Below, piece after piece: positions 56,543-64,000 of a stretch of 64,000 nt of DNA. Within the stretch, counting starts at the first letter, position 1, and every line of letters begins with the position of its first letter. The notes beneath the pieces were generated by a model that did no database searches, had not been told where the DNA came from, and saw nothing but the letters and a program-made list of their open reading frames with translations. The stretch is from Microbulbifer variabilis (lineage in GTDB: Bacteria > Pseudomonadota > Gammaproteobacteria > Pseudomonadales > Cellvibrionaceae), in the NCBI RefSeq assembly GCF_023716485.1, contig NZ_CP092418.1:3752501-3816500 (forward strand). Reading direction: 5' to 3'. Position numbers and translations under genes: made by a program.

Positions 56543-57955
56543 ATGCACAATTCCAGCCAAACTTTAGATACTAACCAAACAAAAACGGCAACCTCGCCAA
56601 CAGCATGGCTAGCCATGATAAGCCTTTTTTTAGGCGCCGCCTGTATCCAACTGGTCATTATGCGCTACCTGAATGGCGAGATGGCGCCACAGGCCTTTGC
56701 AGCCGCATTAGAGCAGCTTATTCGAACGGAAGAAGTCCCCGCAGCCCTTAAATCTTTAGCCATATTTTTTACCCCACACATCACCAGCCTGACCTACTCA
56801 CTGCATTTTGCCATTCTACTTGCCGGGGTACTCTTAATATTGCGGGTATTGATGACCCTAGGCGCCCTACTTATGTTTGTGAGTTTCATATTATTATGGG
56901 GCTTTACTTATATGGGCGAAAATAGCTGGTTCTTTGAATTTTTATCACCGGCTTTATATGCATTAGTCTTAGCAGTAAGCAGCTGTAGCTTCACCCCAAA
57001 TATTCAGAAACCATCCGATCAGGCCTCATCTTATCCAACGCCCTATCACCAGCGTCTATTGGGCAGTATTCTGGCACCCGATATAAGCTTTTTGTCCTGG
57101 TGCCTCTGGGTGATTGTGGCATCTAGCGTGTTTTTCGCGATATTTTTGATGTCGCGCAACGGCGGCAATCACATACTTCTAGCCAGCCTTTTATCCAGTA
57201 TCACCATTGCCGTCCTAGTAATACTTTCAAAATTTTTAGACCGATATCGCATGGTCTTACAGACAGAACAATCCAACCTACTGCTAGGGCGTTGGATTAA
57301 CCTATTCACCATCACCATTGGTGTTATGTTGATTTTCCAGGTTTATGAAGACAGCTTACTGAACTGGTTTACCGTAGAGGGCTATAGAGGGCTGGTGGAC
57401 TCCTATGTAGAATACGGAAACACCCCGCTATGGTTTCGCAACGCATTAGCCTGGGTTGCAGAGCATGCCAATATTTTTATGCCCATTCAAAGGATTTTCG
57501 AAGTCTCTGCCGCAATCTGTATGGTCATATTAGTTTTTCGGTTCCCTATTTTTCTATTAACTACCGGACTATTCGCCATTCTCTCCTTTACCGAATTTGG
57601 AGTAACCAATGTTTGGCCCCCAGCCCCTGGCAAGCCCCCGGCCTGGGTGTTTGAGCTACTACTCACAACTTTAGTGAGCTTAACCTGTGGCCTTTATTAT
57701 CTTTTTGATGCTTTGAAATGCAAATCCTGGCGTTACTGGCTGCTTGGTTCCAAGGTGTTTGAATCCATATCTAAGCTGGATAAATATCTATTGTTTATCT
57801 TGTTTTTCATCCTGGAAATAATTGTATTTTCAGTGAGCCCATCCAGCAAAGAAAACGATATAATAGCATTGCACTTGGCAGCACTCACACTGATTCCTTT
57901 ATTTTATATATTGATACTTATAGATATTTATAGAAAAGACAGCACAAAACACTAA
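56543..57955 (+). CDS. Polytopic membrane protein with internal duplication
   Basis: 470 residues with about 11 hydrophobic segments and short polar links. Two stretches look like copies of one four-helix unit: about 78-146 (SLTYSLHFAILLAGVLLILRV...FFEFLSPALYALVL) and about 312-382 (IQRIFEVSAAICMVILVFRF...VFELLLTTLVSL), each with an internal Trp/Gly-rich turn. A DoxX-like resemblance is possible but not certain. No transporter or enzyme signature recognised. ATG start; same strand as the MocR gene. Confidence 0.75.
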   Translation: MHNSSQTLDTNQTKTATSPTAWLAMISLFLGAACIQLVIMRYLNGEMAPQAFAAALEQLIRTEEVPAALKSLAIFFTPHITSLTYSLHFAILLAGVLLILRVLMTLGALLMFVSFILLWGFTYMGENSWFFEFLSPALYALVLAVSSCSFTPNIQKPSDQASSYPTPYHQRLLGSILAPDISFLSWCLWVIVASSVFFAIFLMSRNGGNHILLASLLSSITIAVLVILSKFLDRYRMVLQTEQSNLLLGRWINLFTITIGVMLIFQVYEDSLLNWFTVEGYRGLVDSYVEYGNTPLWFRNALAWVAEHANIFMPIQRIFEVSAAICMVILVFRFPIFLLTTGLFAILSFTEFGVTNVWPPAPGKPPAWVFELLLTTLVSLTCGLYYLFDALKCKSWRYWLLGSKVFESISKLDKYLLFILFFILEIIVFSVSPSSKENDIIALHLAALTLIPLFYILILIDIYRKDSTKH

Positions 57956-58359
57956 TCATCAATCAGACTTAATCTTGGCTAAACTGATAAGCGTCCATTC
58001 GCGGCTCTCTACTCTTTTATCCACATAATTTATTCACACAAAAATTTAGCACAGGAATCAGAAAAACCTAAACCAAAGGCTTGGATAAAAATTCAATATC
58101 AAAAACAGATTACTAAAGAATTAAAAGCTTATTAAAGCTGAACACAGCATTTCCATATTAAAAAAACAGACATACTCTGAGACATACAACTTGGTTGTCA
58201 ATAGAGGCTTATCTTTACTACTTGAAACCAAGTTAGAAAAATTAAGCCATTTATTTAAAAGATACCCCACCAAGGTTTTCTCTACAATTTATTTCAAAAC
58301 TTTAAATACTGTTTAGACAGGAGGACATGGACATTACTTGTCATGCCCTAGTTTTAGAA
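57956..58359. other. AT-rich intergenic region
   Basis: About 400 bases of AT-rich DNA between the membrane protein and the end of the broken hydrolase. No gene or clear terminator was found. It begins the AT-rich right-hand segment. Confidence 0.45.
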
Positions 58360-59270
58360 CTAAACAAAAATATGATTCAAGAGATAACTTAGCACCTCAT
58401 CATCTTCGACAACTAATCTTTCAAGCAGATCAAGATGATCACGATTATTTGCAATGATAAAATGACAGGGATTTCCGGACTTTAATAGCTTTTCTTGATA
58501 CTCCTTTGTCTGACGAAAAACTCAGGGGTATCAAATTCAGGTACTATCAAATGTAGTGGACAGAGCTTTCTACCTTCTCTTAGCAGCATTAACTGTGGGC
58601 TTACCTTCTCCGCCGACTCCATTGACATATTAATCGTGTCATTGACAAAGCTATTCACCAGTGGACGGATATCGAAAAGCCCAGCCAGAGAAAATGCGCC
58701 TTTGAACTTATCCTGCGTAGATTTTGAAATATCAAACTGGCTCCAATCTGTCTGATGTAACATCCCTACTAACTGACCACCTGCCGAGTGCCCCACCAGG
58801 TAAACTGCAGACGTACCTCTCAGCTCTGCCTCTTTAAGTACCTTAGCCATTGCATACTGTGTCTGTTTTACTATGGACTCCATAGGCACGCCATTATTCC
58901 AATCCTGGGCCATACGATAACCAGGCATATAAACAGCAATCCCTTTTCTATTAAAAGGCTCAGCCAGGAAAGAAAACTGCTCTTTTGAGAACCATTGCCA
59001 CCAACCTCCGTGGATATAAATGACTATGGGTGCATCTTCAGCAACATTCTCAGGCCTAAAAATATCCATTGAGCCTGATAATTCCCCTTCCCCAAAACTA
59101 ACTGTTTGTAGTCCACCTTTGATCGCCTGTCGGTAATTGGAGCTGTGACTCTCTGTGAATTCTACATGAGCTGGTAACAATTTTTCTGGCGGCAAACGAT
59201 GATTCCACAGAGTCGGATTGTACTGTTCGTCAGTTTTTTCCCGGGTAAAACTATTCCAATATTCGTTCAT
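58360..59270 (-). pseudogene. Alpha/beta hydrolase gene with a frameshift near its 3' end
   Basis: Encodes a kynurenine-formamidase-like alpha/beta hydrolase: IYIHGGWWQWF oxyanion motif, nucleophile in VYLVGHSAGGQL. The annotated frame ends at 58482 with ...EFFVRQRSIKKSY. In the next frame the protein continues naturally: FFRQTKEYQEKLLKSG, then ANNRDHLDLLERLV with the expected catalytic His, stopping at 58360. The shift is at a run of five A (58516-58520, plus strand); six would restore the frame. Either a true mutation or a base-call error. ATG at 59270 follows AAGGA; the stop of the SnoaL-like gene lies just upstream. Confidence 0.82.
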
Positions 59271-59281
59271 GTTATATCCTT

Positions 59282-59659
59282 TCACTTCGCATTTTTGTCC
59301 AAGGCTTCAAAATGGTCCTCACGCAGGCGCATAGTGCCGTCCTCCTGGAGAACCCAGAGCTCTCGTGTAATTACTCCTTGCGCGTTATTCATTCTCCAGT
59401 TGCTGGAAAGTACGGTTGAAGTGTCATCTATTGCCTCGATTTTTGTATCCAGGTAAGTCACATCTGAGAACCCCTGAGCCACAAGATTTTCCCAGAAAGC
59501 CTGTATCTGCTCCCGCCCCTGGAATAGCCCAAATGGCTTGGCCATCATTTGCGCATCCTTTTCGTACATAGAAGCGCAGCCTTCTGCATTTCCTTGGTTG
59601 AAAAATGACTTCCAACGCTCGCTGGCTATTACAGTTTTTTCAATTAATGCCTTATTCAA
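59282..59659 (-). CDS. SnoaL/NTF2-like protein (DUF4440 type)
   Basis: 125 residues of the NTF2-like cone fold: ASERWKSFFNQGNAEGCASMYEKDAQMMAKPFGLFQGREQIQAFWENLVAQGFSD, then TELWVLQEDGTMRLREDHFEAL at the end (motifs noted as NAEGCASMYEKDA and GREQIQAFW). Possible small-molecule cyclase, isomerase or binding role. Its stop abuts the hydrolase start, so the two form an operon. Confidence 0.85.
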   Translation of the reverse strand: MNKALIEKTVIASERWKSFFNQGNAEGCASMYEKDAQMMAKPFGLFQGREQIQAFWENLVAQGFSDVTYLDTKIEAIDDTSTVLSSNWRMNNAQGVITRELWVLQEDGTMRLREDHFEALDKNAK

Positions 59660-59773
59660 ATCAGATTCCTCTTCACGATAATTAAGTATTAACTTTCTGC
59701 AAGCATAGTGCCCCAGACACCGCCTTTTGATAAACAGCCATAAAGTTAAATTAGTATTTAGAAGAATTAAACA

Positions 59774-59990
59774 ATGAAACCCTATCTAGAAGATATGCAA
59801 CTATTTCTAGCTGTTGTTAAAGTGTGCAGTTTTACAGCAGTGGCTAATAGCCTGGCACGTACTAGACCGGCAAAGCCAAACGGTAACCCAACTGGAAAGA
59901 GGTCTGGGAATGAGGCTACTATACCGAAGTACCCGAGCGCTCTCGTTAATGTAAGCAGGCACGCAGTTCTACATTACTTGCCATAAAATA
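59774..59990 (+). pseudogene. LysR-type regulator remnant
   Basis: Starts with a normal LysR helix-turn-helix (YLEDMQLFLAVVKVCSFTAVANSLART). About base 59873 the reading shifts by one frame and the conserved continuation appears in the new frame (SQTVTQLERGLGMRLLYRSTRALSL). A TAA at 59952-59954 interrupts it, then AGTQFYITCHK follows. The rest of the gene is missing; an IS30-family remnant abuts it. It diverges from the SnoaL/hydrolase pair and was probably their regulator. Confidence 0.8.
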
Positions 59991-60363
59991 AGTATCCACC
60001 ATTTTTATGGTCTAAATAAATCAACTGGTAGATCCTCTCCTGATGTAACGATACACCGCTATATCTATTTAAATAGATGGCAGTCTGCTGAAGATTTAGC
60101 TCTTTCCGAGTTAGGCTGTCTATTTGTTGCCACACAACACCAATCACTTTCCGTGCCTTATCCGCTTGCAGGCTTCTTAGCTCCTCAAGCTTGTGTGCTT
60201 GCCTTAGGCAATATCCTCGCAATCCAGTATTGCCTCATAGCTCTCAACTGATCGTCAGAGGGTACCTCATCAAGAGCTTTGCTATTACTTTCTGGAAGTG
60301 TCCAGCTTTTCTTAGGCTGTAAACCTGGTATCGCTCGTTCTTACTCAGTTGATTTCAACTCAT
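59974..60363 (-). mobile_element. IS30-family transposase remnant
   Basis: On the minus strand from the ATG at 60363, one frame reads QLSKNERYQVYSLRKAGHFQ ... TIS(*)EL(*)GNTGLRGYCLRQAHKLEELRSLQADKA ... SLHQERIYQLIYLDHKNGGYLFY, the pattern of IS30 N-terminal and central parts (ISREL, GYRPKQAH, HERIYQYI, GG). Stop codons fall where CGA (Arg) would be expected. The DDE catalytic part is absent and the product ends near 59974. A dead fragment of about 390 bases; terminal repeats not identified. Confidence 0.75.
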
Positions 60364-60476
60364 CAGAGCCGATATCTTGGTTGGGAGAGGTGACGATTCT
60401 CTCAACTAAGCCCTCCCTTACCAATTGCACTTATTATTCGAAACCAAGACCAGATGGAATTCCAGACAATCCTATC

Positions 60477-60510
60477 TATAAAAACGCCCGCTAAAGCGGG
60501 CGTTTTTATA
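60477..60510. terminator. Strong bidirectional terminator
   Basis: Perfect 15-base stem TATAAAAACGCCCGC / GCGGGCGTTTTTATA with a TAAA loop, 16 bases past the stop of the gene at 60526. T-runs on both strands. Confidence 0.88.
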
Positions 60511-60525
60511 AGAGCTTTTTAGTTC

Positions 60526-62988
60526 TTACTCTCCAATATCATGGAGGGTCCAAATTCTTGACGCAGTAGTATCACTACAGTCTCCTTTTGAAAGAGCCCC
60601 AACACCACTATTAGTACTCAGTTTTACTGTTTTCAGGCATTCACCGGTAGCTCTATTCCTAATACTGAAATGGTTGACCCCAGAATAGTTATATGGACCA
60701 AGAAAATCCCAGGTCGTAGAATCACTCGGCACACTGCTTGGCACTAACTGTTGATATTTAAGAGTGTCGGTATCGTTACTGTCTTCGATATACTTGTCAT
60801 TAGTGATATCATAGATCATGTAACCACCATTATATTTTACGAGTGCCATGTCTGTCAGACTACACGATCCATTGAAATAGGCAGTCTGACCCGTGCCTGC
60901 GTTTGCAGTATATCTTTTACCCATACAACGACCAACAGTCGATGTATTATCCTTTAGATAGATTCTCTCCGCATTTGAGGAATTCGGTAAATCTACAATA
61001 TCAAATGCAAATAATTCTCTTACTGCTGTATCAAGATGACAGCTAGCGGCAACTAGACTTCCCAGGTAGTGAAGGCACCTTCCGGTATCACGATTTTGCA
61101 GACCAAAAACACCATCACCATTCCAGTCTGAAAAATCCCAAGTAGCAATATCTCCTATCGCAGGGGAAAATAAGATCCCAGTACCTTCCATATTTATCAA
61201 ATTCAATCCATTATGCGACACACGATAGCCGCCGTTGTATGGAAGAATTTGATAGATAACCGAGTCTATATCACAGCTTACAGTTGCACCAACAATGTTA
61301 ATGCACTTTCCTTTTCCGGTATGTCTCATACTGACTAAGGAATGGGTATCAGGGATATCGACTCCATTAACCTCCCAAAAATCACCTTCAATTTCATCAC
61401 AATTAACCGCTGTGAGGCTGGCATTATCATCAAGTGCTAAACATCTTCCTGTACTCGCATTAATAAAATTAGGATAAGGGTCTAAGCCCAAAGCACCTTC
61501 TTTTTCCGCTATCCACTTGGAGTCCAACCCTTCTCCAGACCGAATAACAAAGCCATCAGAGTCTTCGCCTTTGTCTTTAAAATTCCTGTTATCAGATATC
61601 CGAGTTATTTTAAATCCATCTTCAAATGGACGGAACATAAAAACATTTTTACTTATATCGCAAGTATACTGTGCTTTTGCATCTGAACCGACACATAAAT
61701 CAGTATCTAAATGTTTCAGTCTCACACCACTATAGGTTGGCACCTCAAAAGCTTCATAGAATCGCATTGTATCTTCATCTAGTTGGGCCACAGCTTCCGG
61801 AATGGTGTGACTATACCAGTCCCAAGAGTCTACAACCGCTGCCAAATTATGAAGAATATGGTTTCTTTCTGCTTCAGCAGGATATTTAGAGTCTTCAGAA
61901 TATACTCCCGTCGGGGTAATATCCTTTTCCAAATAGCTTGTTCGGGCAGCCTCACAGGAACTTGACCCTGGAGCTGTATAAGAGTGGCTATAATAATTAT
62001 CTGAATATTTATAACGACTATCACACTCGGTTAGCATTAGCTCTCTGTAGGCGCCCAATTCTGAATTATATACATCTACAGCTGCAGAAATCATACCCGG
62101 TATTTTTGTACTTTCAGTAATGAAAATACCAAGCATTTCCAGTACCGCTTTGTATGAGTCAAACTCGTCACCGATTACCCGGTCAAAAGTTAAAAAAGTA
62201 TTAAAGTCTGCATTACAGTTCGCTACGGAACCCTCTGGGGTAGTTAAATAAGAATCAATAAATTCTGAAGTGTCATACTTAATTGTTTTTAGCAATTCAA
62301 GATCAACGAGTTCATCGCTATCTATACCATTCCAGGTTGGATAAACTTCCTGGCTAAAACAGAAACGATTAAACTCTCTTCTGTGCAACAATTCCATTTG
62401 AATAATGGAAACAAAAGCTGGCGCAACATTGTAAACTAAAGAATCATACTTGGCTTTAGTTACTACTGGGCTTTCTGCATACACTTCATCCAGTGTATTT
62501 TTTATTGTGCCCCCTAATTTTACTGCCAGCTGTTGATAAGCATCTGCAGCCTCATTGTGGTAAGATAAGTTGCCCAAATCAATAATATTTTGTTTTGAAG
62601 ATGATAAAATTGATTTTAGCTCGTTAAGATCAGCTTCAACAAAGGCCGATTCCAGATCAGAGATCCTATTATTGAATTGCTGCAAGCAACCAACAAGCTG
62701 TGGATCTGCACCGTCTGTGGTTTCTGTGACAAACCCCCCAGTTATTGAACCATAAACAACTGGATACAAGCTTTTTAATATTGGAAAGTTAGAAGCGCCA
62801 AGCGTTGTGTTTATTACATTGTGGGCAACAACCATTCCTATCGCTTGACCATCAAGCTTTACAGCTGAGGTGGCTTCTCTTGAAGCATAGTCATAACAAG
62901 CGCCAGTTAGTTCTGCTGCGCTGGCAGACTGGTAAGCAACAGCTAGGGCAACACCTGCACATAAGCCTACCCGTTTCATAATTTTCAT
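60526..62988 (-). CDS. Large secreted protein: helical N-terminal domain plus ricin-type repeats, toxin-like
   Basis: 820 residues. Signal peptide MKIMKRVGLCAGVALAVAYQSASA. Residues about 30-400 are predicted helical with a hydrophobic stretch (AIGMVVAHNVINTTLGASNFPILKSLYPVVYG, about 50-80) and Cry-toxin-like helix spacing (AFVSIIQMELLHRREF near 200). Residues about 415-820 hold at least five Cys-containing GRCL/GKCI units spaced about 60-90 apart, most closing in W or F (FWEVNG, TWDFSD, RIWTLHD), as in ricin-type beta-trefoils. Reads as a pore-forming or carbohydrate-binding exotoxin; the helical-domain match is impression only. GAGGT precedes the ATG. Divergent from a MocR-like gene. Confidence 0.7.
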   Translation of the reverse strand: MKIMKRVGLCAGVALAVAYQSASAAELTGACYDYASREATSAVKLDGQAIGMVVAHNVINTTLGASNFPILKSLYPVVYGSITGGFVTETTDGADPQLVGCLQQFNNRISDLESAFVEADLNELKSILSSSKQNIIDLGNLSYHNEAADAYQQLAVKLGGTIKNTLDEVYAESPVVTKAKYDSLVYNVAPAFVSIIQMELLHRREFNRFCFSQEVYPTWNGIDSDELVDLELLKTIKYDTSEFIDSYLTTPEGSVANCNADFNTFLTFDRVIGDEFDSYKAVLEMLGIFITESTKIPGMISAAVDVYNSELGAYRELMLTECDSRYKYSDNYYSHSYTAPGSSSCEAARTSYLEKDITPTGVYSEDSKYPAEAERNHILHNLAAVVDSWDWYSHTIPEAVAQLDEDTMRFYEAFEVPTYSGVRLKHLDTDLCVGSDAKAQYTCDISKNVFMFRPFEDGFKITRISDNRNFKDKGEDSDGFVIRSGEGLDSKWIAEKEGALGLDPYPNFINASTGRCLALDDNASLTAVNCDEIEGDFWEVNGVDIPDTHSLVSMRHTGKGKCINIVGATVSCDIDSVIYQILPYNGGYRVSHNGLNLINMEGTGILFSPAIGDIATWDFSDWNGDGVFGLQNRDTGRCLHYLGSLVAASCHLDTAVRELFAFDIVDLPNSSNAERIYLKDNTSTVGRCMGKRYTANAGTGQTAYFNGSCSLTDMALVKYNGGYMIYDITNDKYIEDSNDTDTLKYQQLVPSSVPSDSTTWDFLGPYNYSGVNHFSIRNRATGECLKTVKLSTNSGVGALSKGDCSDTTASRIWTLHDIGE

Positions 62989-63343
62989 TTATTTAGACCT
63001 CTTAAGAGATTTTTTACATTTAAATTAGAGCAAATTCCCATTTAAATTTAGCCAAATAAGCTAAACAAAAGTAAGGTCCAGTTTCGAAAAAACCATGGTG
63101 CCAGAAAAAAGGGTTTTTAATCTTGAAATTAAACCTTTAAGTACAATAAATTAACAAAACAATGTAGTTTCAAATGAAACCTTTTGTCGTATTGATACAT
63201 CACAGTTCAAATCTGTGAAATCCATCAATTTTTTGCTTTGTAATTTTTAAAGAAGTTTAAGCAAATAATCATTTGATGACACGATGTAGATATAATACAA
63301 AAAAATAATAGAATTTAAGTTTGAATACTTCTTGGTGCAGGTA
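62989..63343. promoter_or_regulatory. AT-rich divergent promoter region with palindromes
   Basis: About 355 bases between the toxin-like gene and the MocR-like gene. Contains GTTTCA-AA-TGAAAC (63167-63180) and CACAG-7-CTGTG (63201-63217), possible operator sites. No gene. Confidence 0.4.
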
Positions 63344-64000
63344 GTGAGTGCTCCAGACCTTTTTGACCTATCTCTTGATCGAAATCGCCCCCTTCAAAAG
63401 CAGCTCTATCAAATACTGATAGATTGGATAGTGAATGGGCGACTTACCAAGGGTACAAAGCTGCCCTCTTCACGAAGACTGTCTGAGAGCCTGAATATCA
63501 GTAGAAATACCGTTATCCAAGTGATAGAACAATTAAAAAAAGAGGGATTTCTTGTTAGTAAGGCAGGTAAAGCTATTTATGTCTCCAGCAACTTAGCTTT
63601 CTGCACAATTGAAACAGCCGAAAATTCTACTCTGAGCGAGAATAATCCAGAGTTCTCCTTACCACCACTCTCAGATTATAGTGAGACAATAAAATCTCAC
63701 CCTAAACTTAAGTCGCGCTGGCCCACCCTTCTTCCTTTCTCACCAGGTGTGCCAGATTTAAAGTTATTTCCCTTTGCTATTTGGAATAAAATATATCGAC
63801 AACACCAAGATAGGATACCAATTAGCGGGTATGGAGATCCACAAGGATACTTAGCATTAAGAGAAAGGCTAGCACAACATTTACTGGCCTCACGGGGTGT
63901 TCGTTGTACAGCTGAGCAGATCATCATCACTAACGGAAGGCAAGAAGCTTTAAATATATGTGCCCAAACAATACTTAATAGTGGCGATACAGTTTTAATG
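63344..64000 (+). CDS. MocR-type regulator, second copy, 3' end off the window
   Basis: 219 codons are visible from a GTG at 63344 to the window edge, in one open frame. GntR helix-turn-helix: PLQKQLYQILIDWIVNGRLTKGTKLPSSRRLSESLNISRNTV; then the aminotransferase-like part begins (LPFSPGVPDLKLFPFAIWNKIYRQHQD, AEQIIITNGRQEALNICAQTIL; key motifs KLPSSRRLS and ITNGRQEALN). It is a close relative of the protein at 55011-56483 but its DNA is clearly AT-richer. Divergent from the secreted toxin-like gene, so it may control it. The PLP lysine would lie beyond the edge. Confidence 0.85.
   Translation, partial: MSAPDLFDLSLDRNRPLQKQLYQILIDWIVNGRLTKGTKLPSSRRLSESLNISRNTVIQVIEQLKKEGFLVSKAGKAIYVSSNLAFCTIETAENSTLSENNPEFSLPPLSDYSETIKSHPKLKSRWPTLLPFSPGVPDLKLFPFAIWNKIYRQHQDRIPISGYGDPQGYLALRERLAQHLLASRGVRCTAEQIIITNGRQEALNICAQTILNSGDTVLM

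Noticed and set aside
60279..60494. 71-residue plus-strand frame
   Set aside because: Lies over the IS30 remnant and terminator; the minus-strand IS30 reading explains the sequence better.
1..64000. CRISPR arrays, tRNA or rRNA genes, phage integration sites
   Set aside because: No repeated spacer pattern, tRNA fold or rRNA segment was recognised by eye in any gap.

Overview
The window looks like chromosome of a marine gammaproteobacterium of the Microbulbifer/Cellvibrionales type. This is inference, from the pseudomonad-like order of the cell-wall and lipoylation genes, base composition near 50% GC, and the many secreted or surface enzymes (extracellular nuclease, autotransporter esterase, M28 aminopeptidase, TonB receptor). 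No rRNA, tRNA or CRISPR array was seen.

Region by region. (1) 1-6.7 kb: an aerobactin-type siderophore locus in the classical order iucA-iucB-iucC-iucD on the minus strand. iucD runs off the left edge. A ShiF-like MFS exporter diverges from it, with a Fur-box-like sequence between. (2) 6.7-11.7 kb: a GNAT enzyme, a small Arg-rich protein, beta-carbonic anhydrase, an unusual fusion of two rubredoxins with their reductase, a flavin reductase and a glycerophosphodiester phosphodiesterase. (3) 11.8-26 kb: surface and accessory genes: TonB-dependent receptor, secreted M28 aminopeptidase with a PPC domain, DUF2799 lipoprotein, ArfB, GDSL autotransporter esterase, GNAT, a lipoprotein, a tandem DUF1540 protein and an acyl-CoA synthetase, separated by long AT-rich gaps. 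(4) 26-45.6 kb: a conserved housekeeping block. proA, nadD, rsfS, rlmH, mrdA, rodA, mltB, rlpA, dacA, ybeD, lipB and lipA read leftward. Then come a LON-domain protein, ppiC, a large MMPL/RND transporter, a SelW-like protein, ubiX, mpl and a PPi-type phosphofructokinase. (5) 46-58 kb: accessory genes: a lipoprotein with seven FG-GAP-like repeats, a VOC protein, an ExeM-type nuclease, MarR and S41 peptidase, a GNAT, a PPOX protein divergent from a MocR-type regulator, and a duplicated membrane protein. (6) 58-64 kb: AT-rich and partly decayed. It holds a frameshifted alpha/beta hydrolase, a SnoaL-like gene, a LysR gene cut off by an IS30-family remnant, a large secreted protein with a helical N-terminal half and ricin-type C-terminal repeats (toxin-like), and the start of a second MocR-type regulator that runs off the right edge.

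Functionally, the left end is an iron-scavenging module (synthesis plus export; no IutA-type receptor is visible). The centre is peptidoglycan synthesis and recycling plus lipoate and NAD metabolism. The right end is a mobile, degenerating accessory region whose most interesting intact gene is the putative secreted toxin or lectin at 60526-62988. Several annotated starts here are TTG or GTG (can, nadD, the LON-domain gene, proA), chosen from Shine-Dalgarno position and family length.
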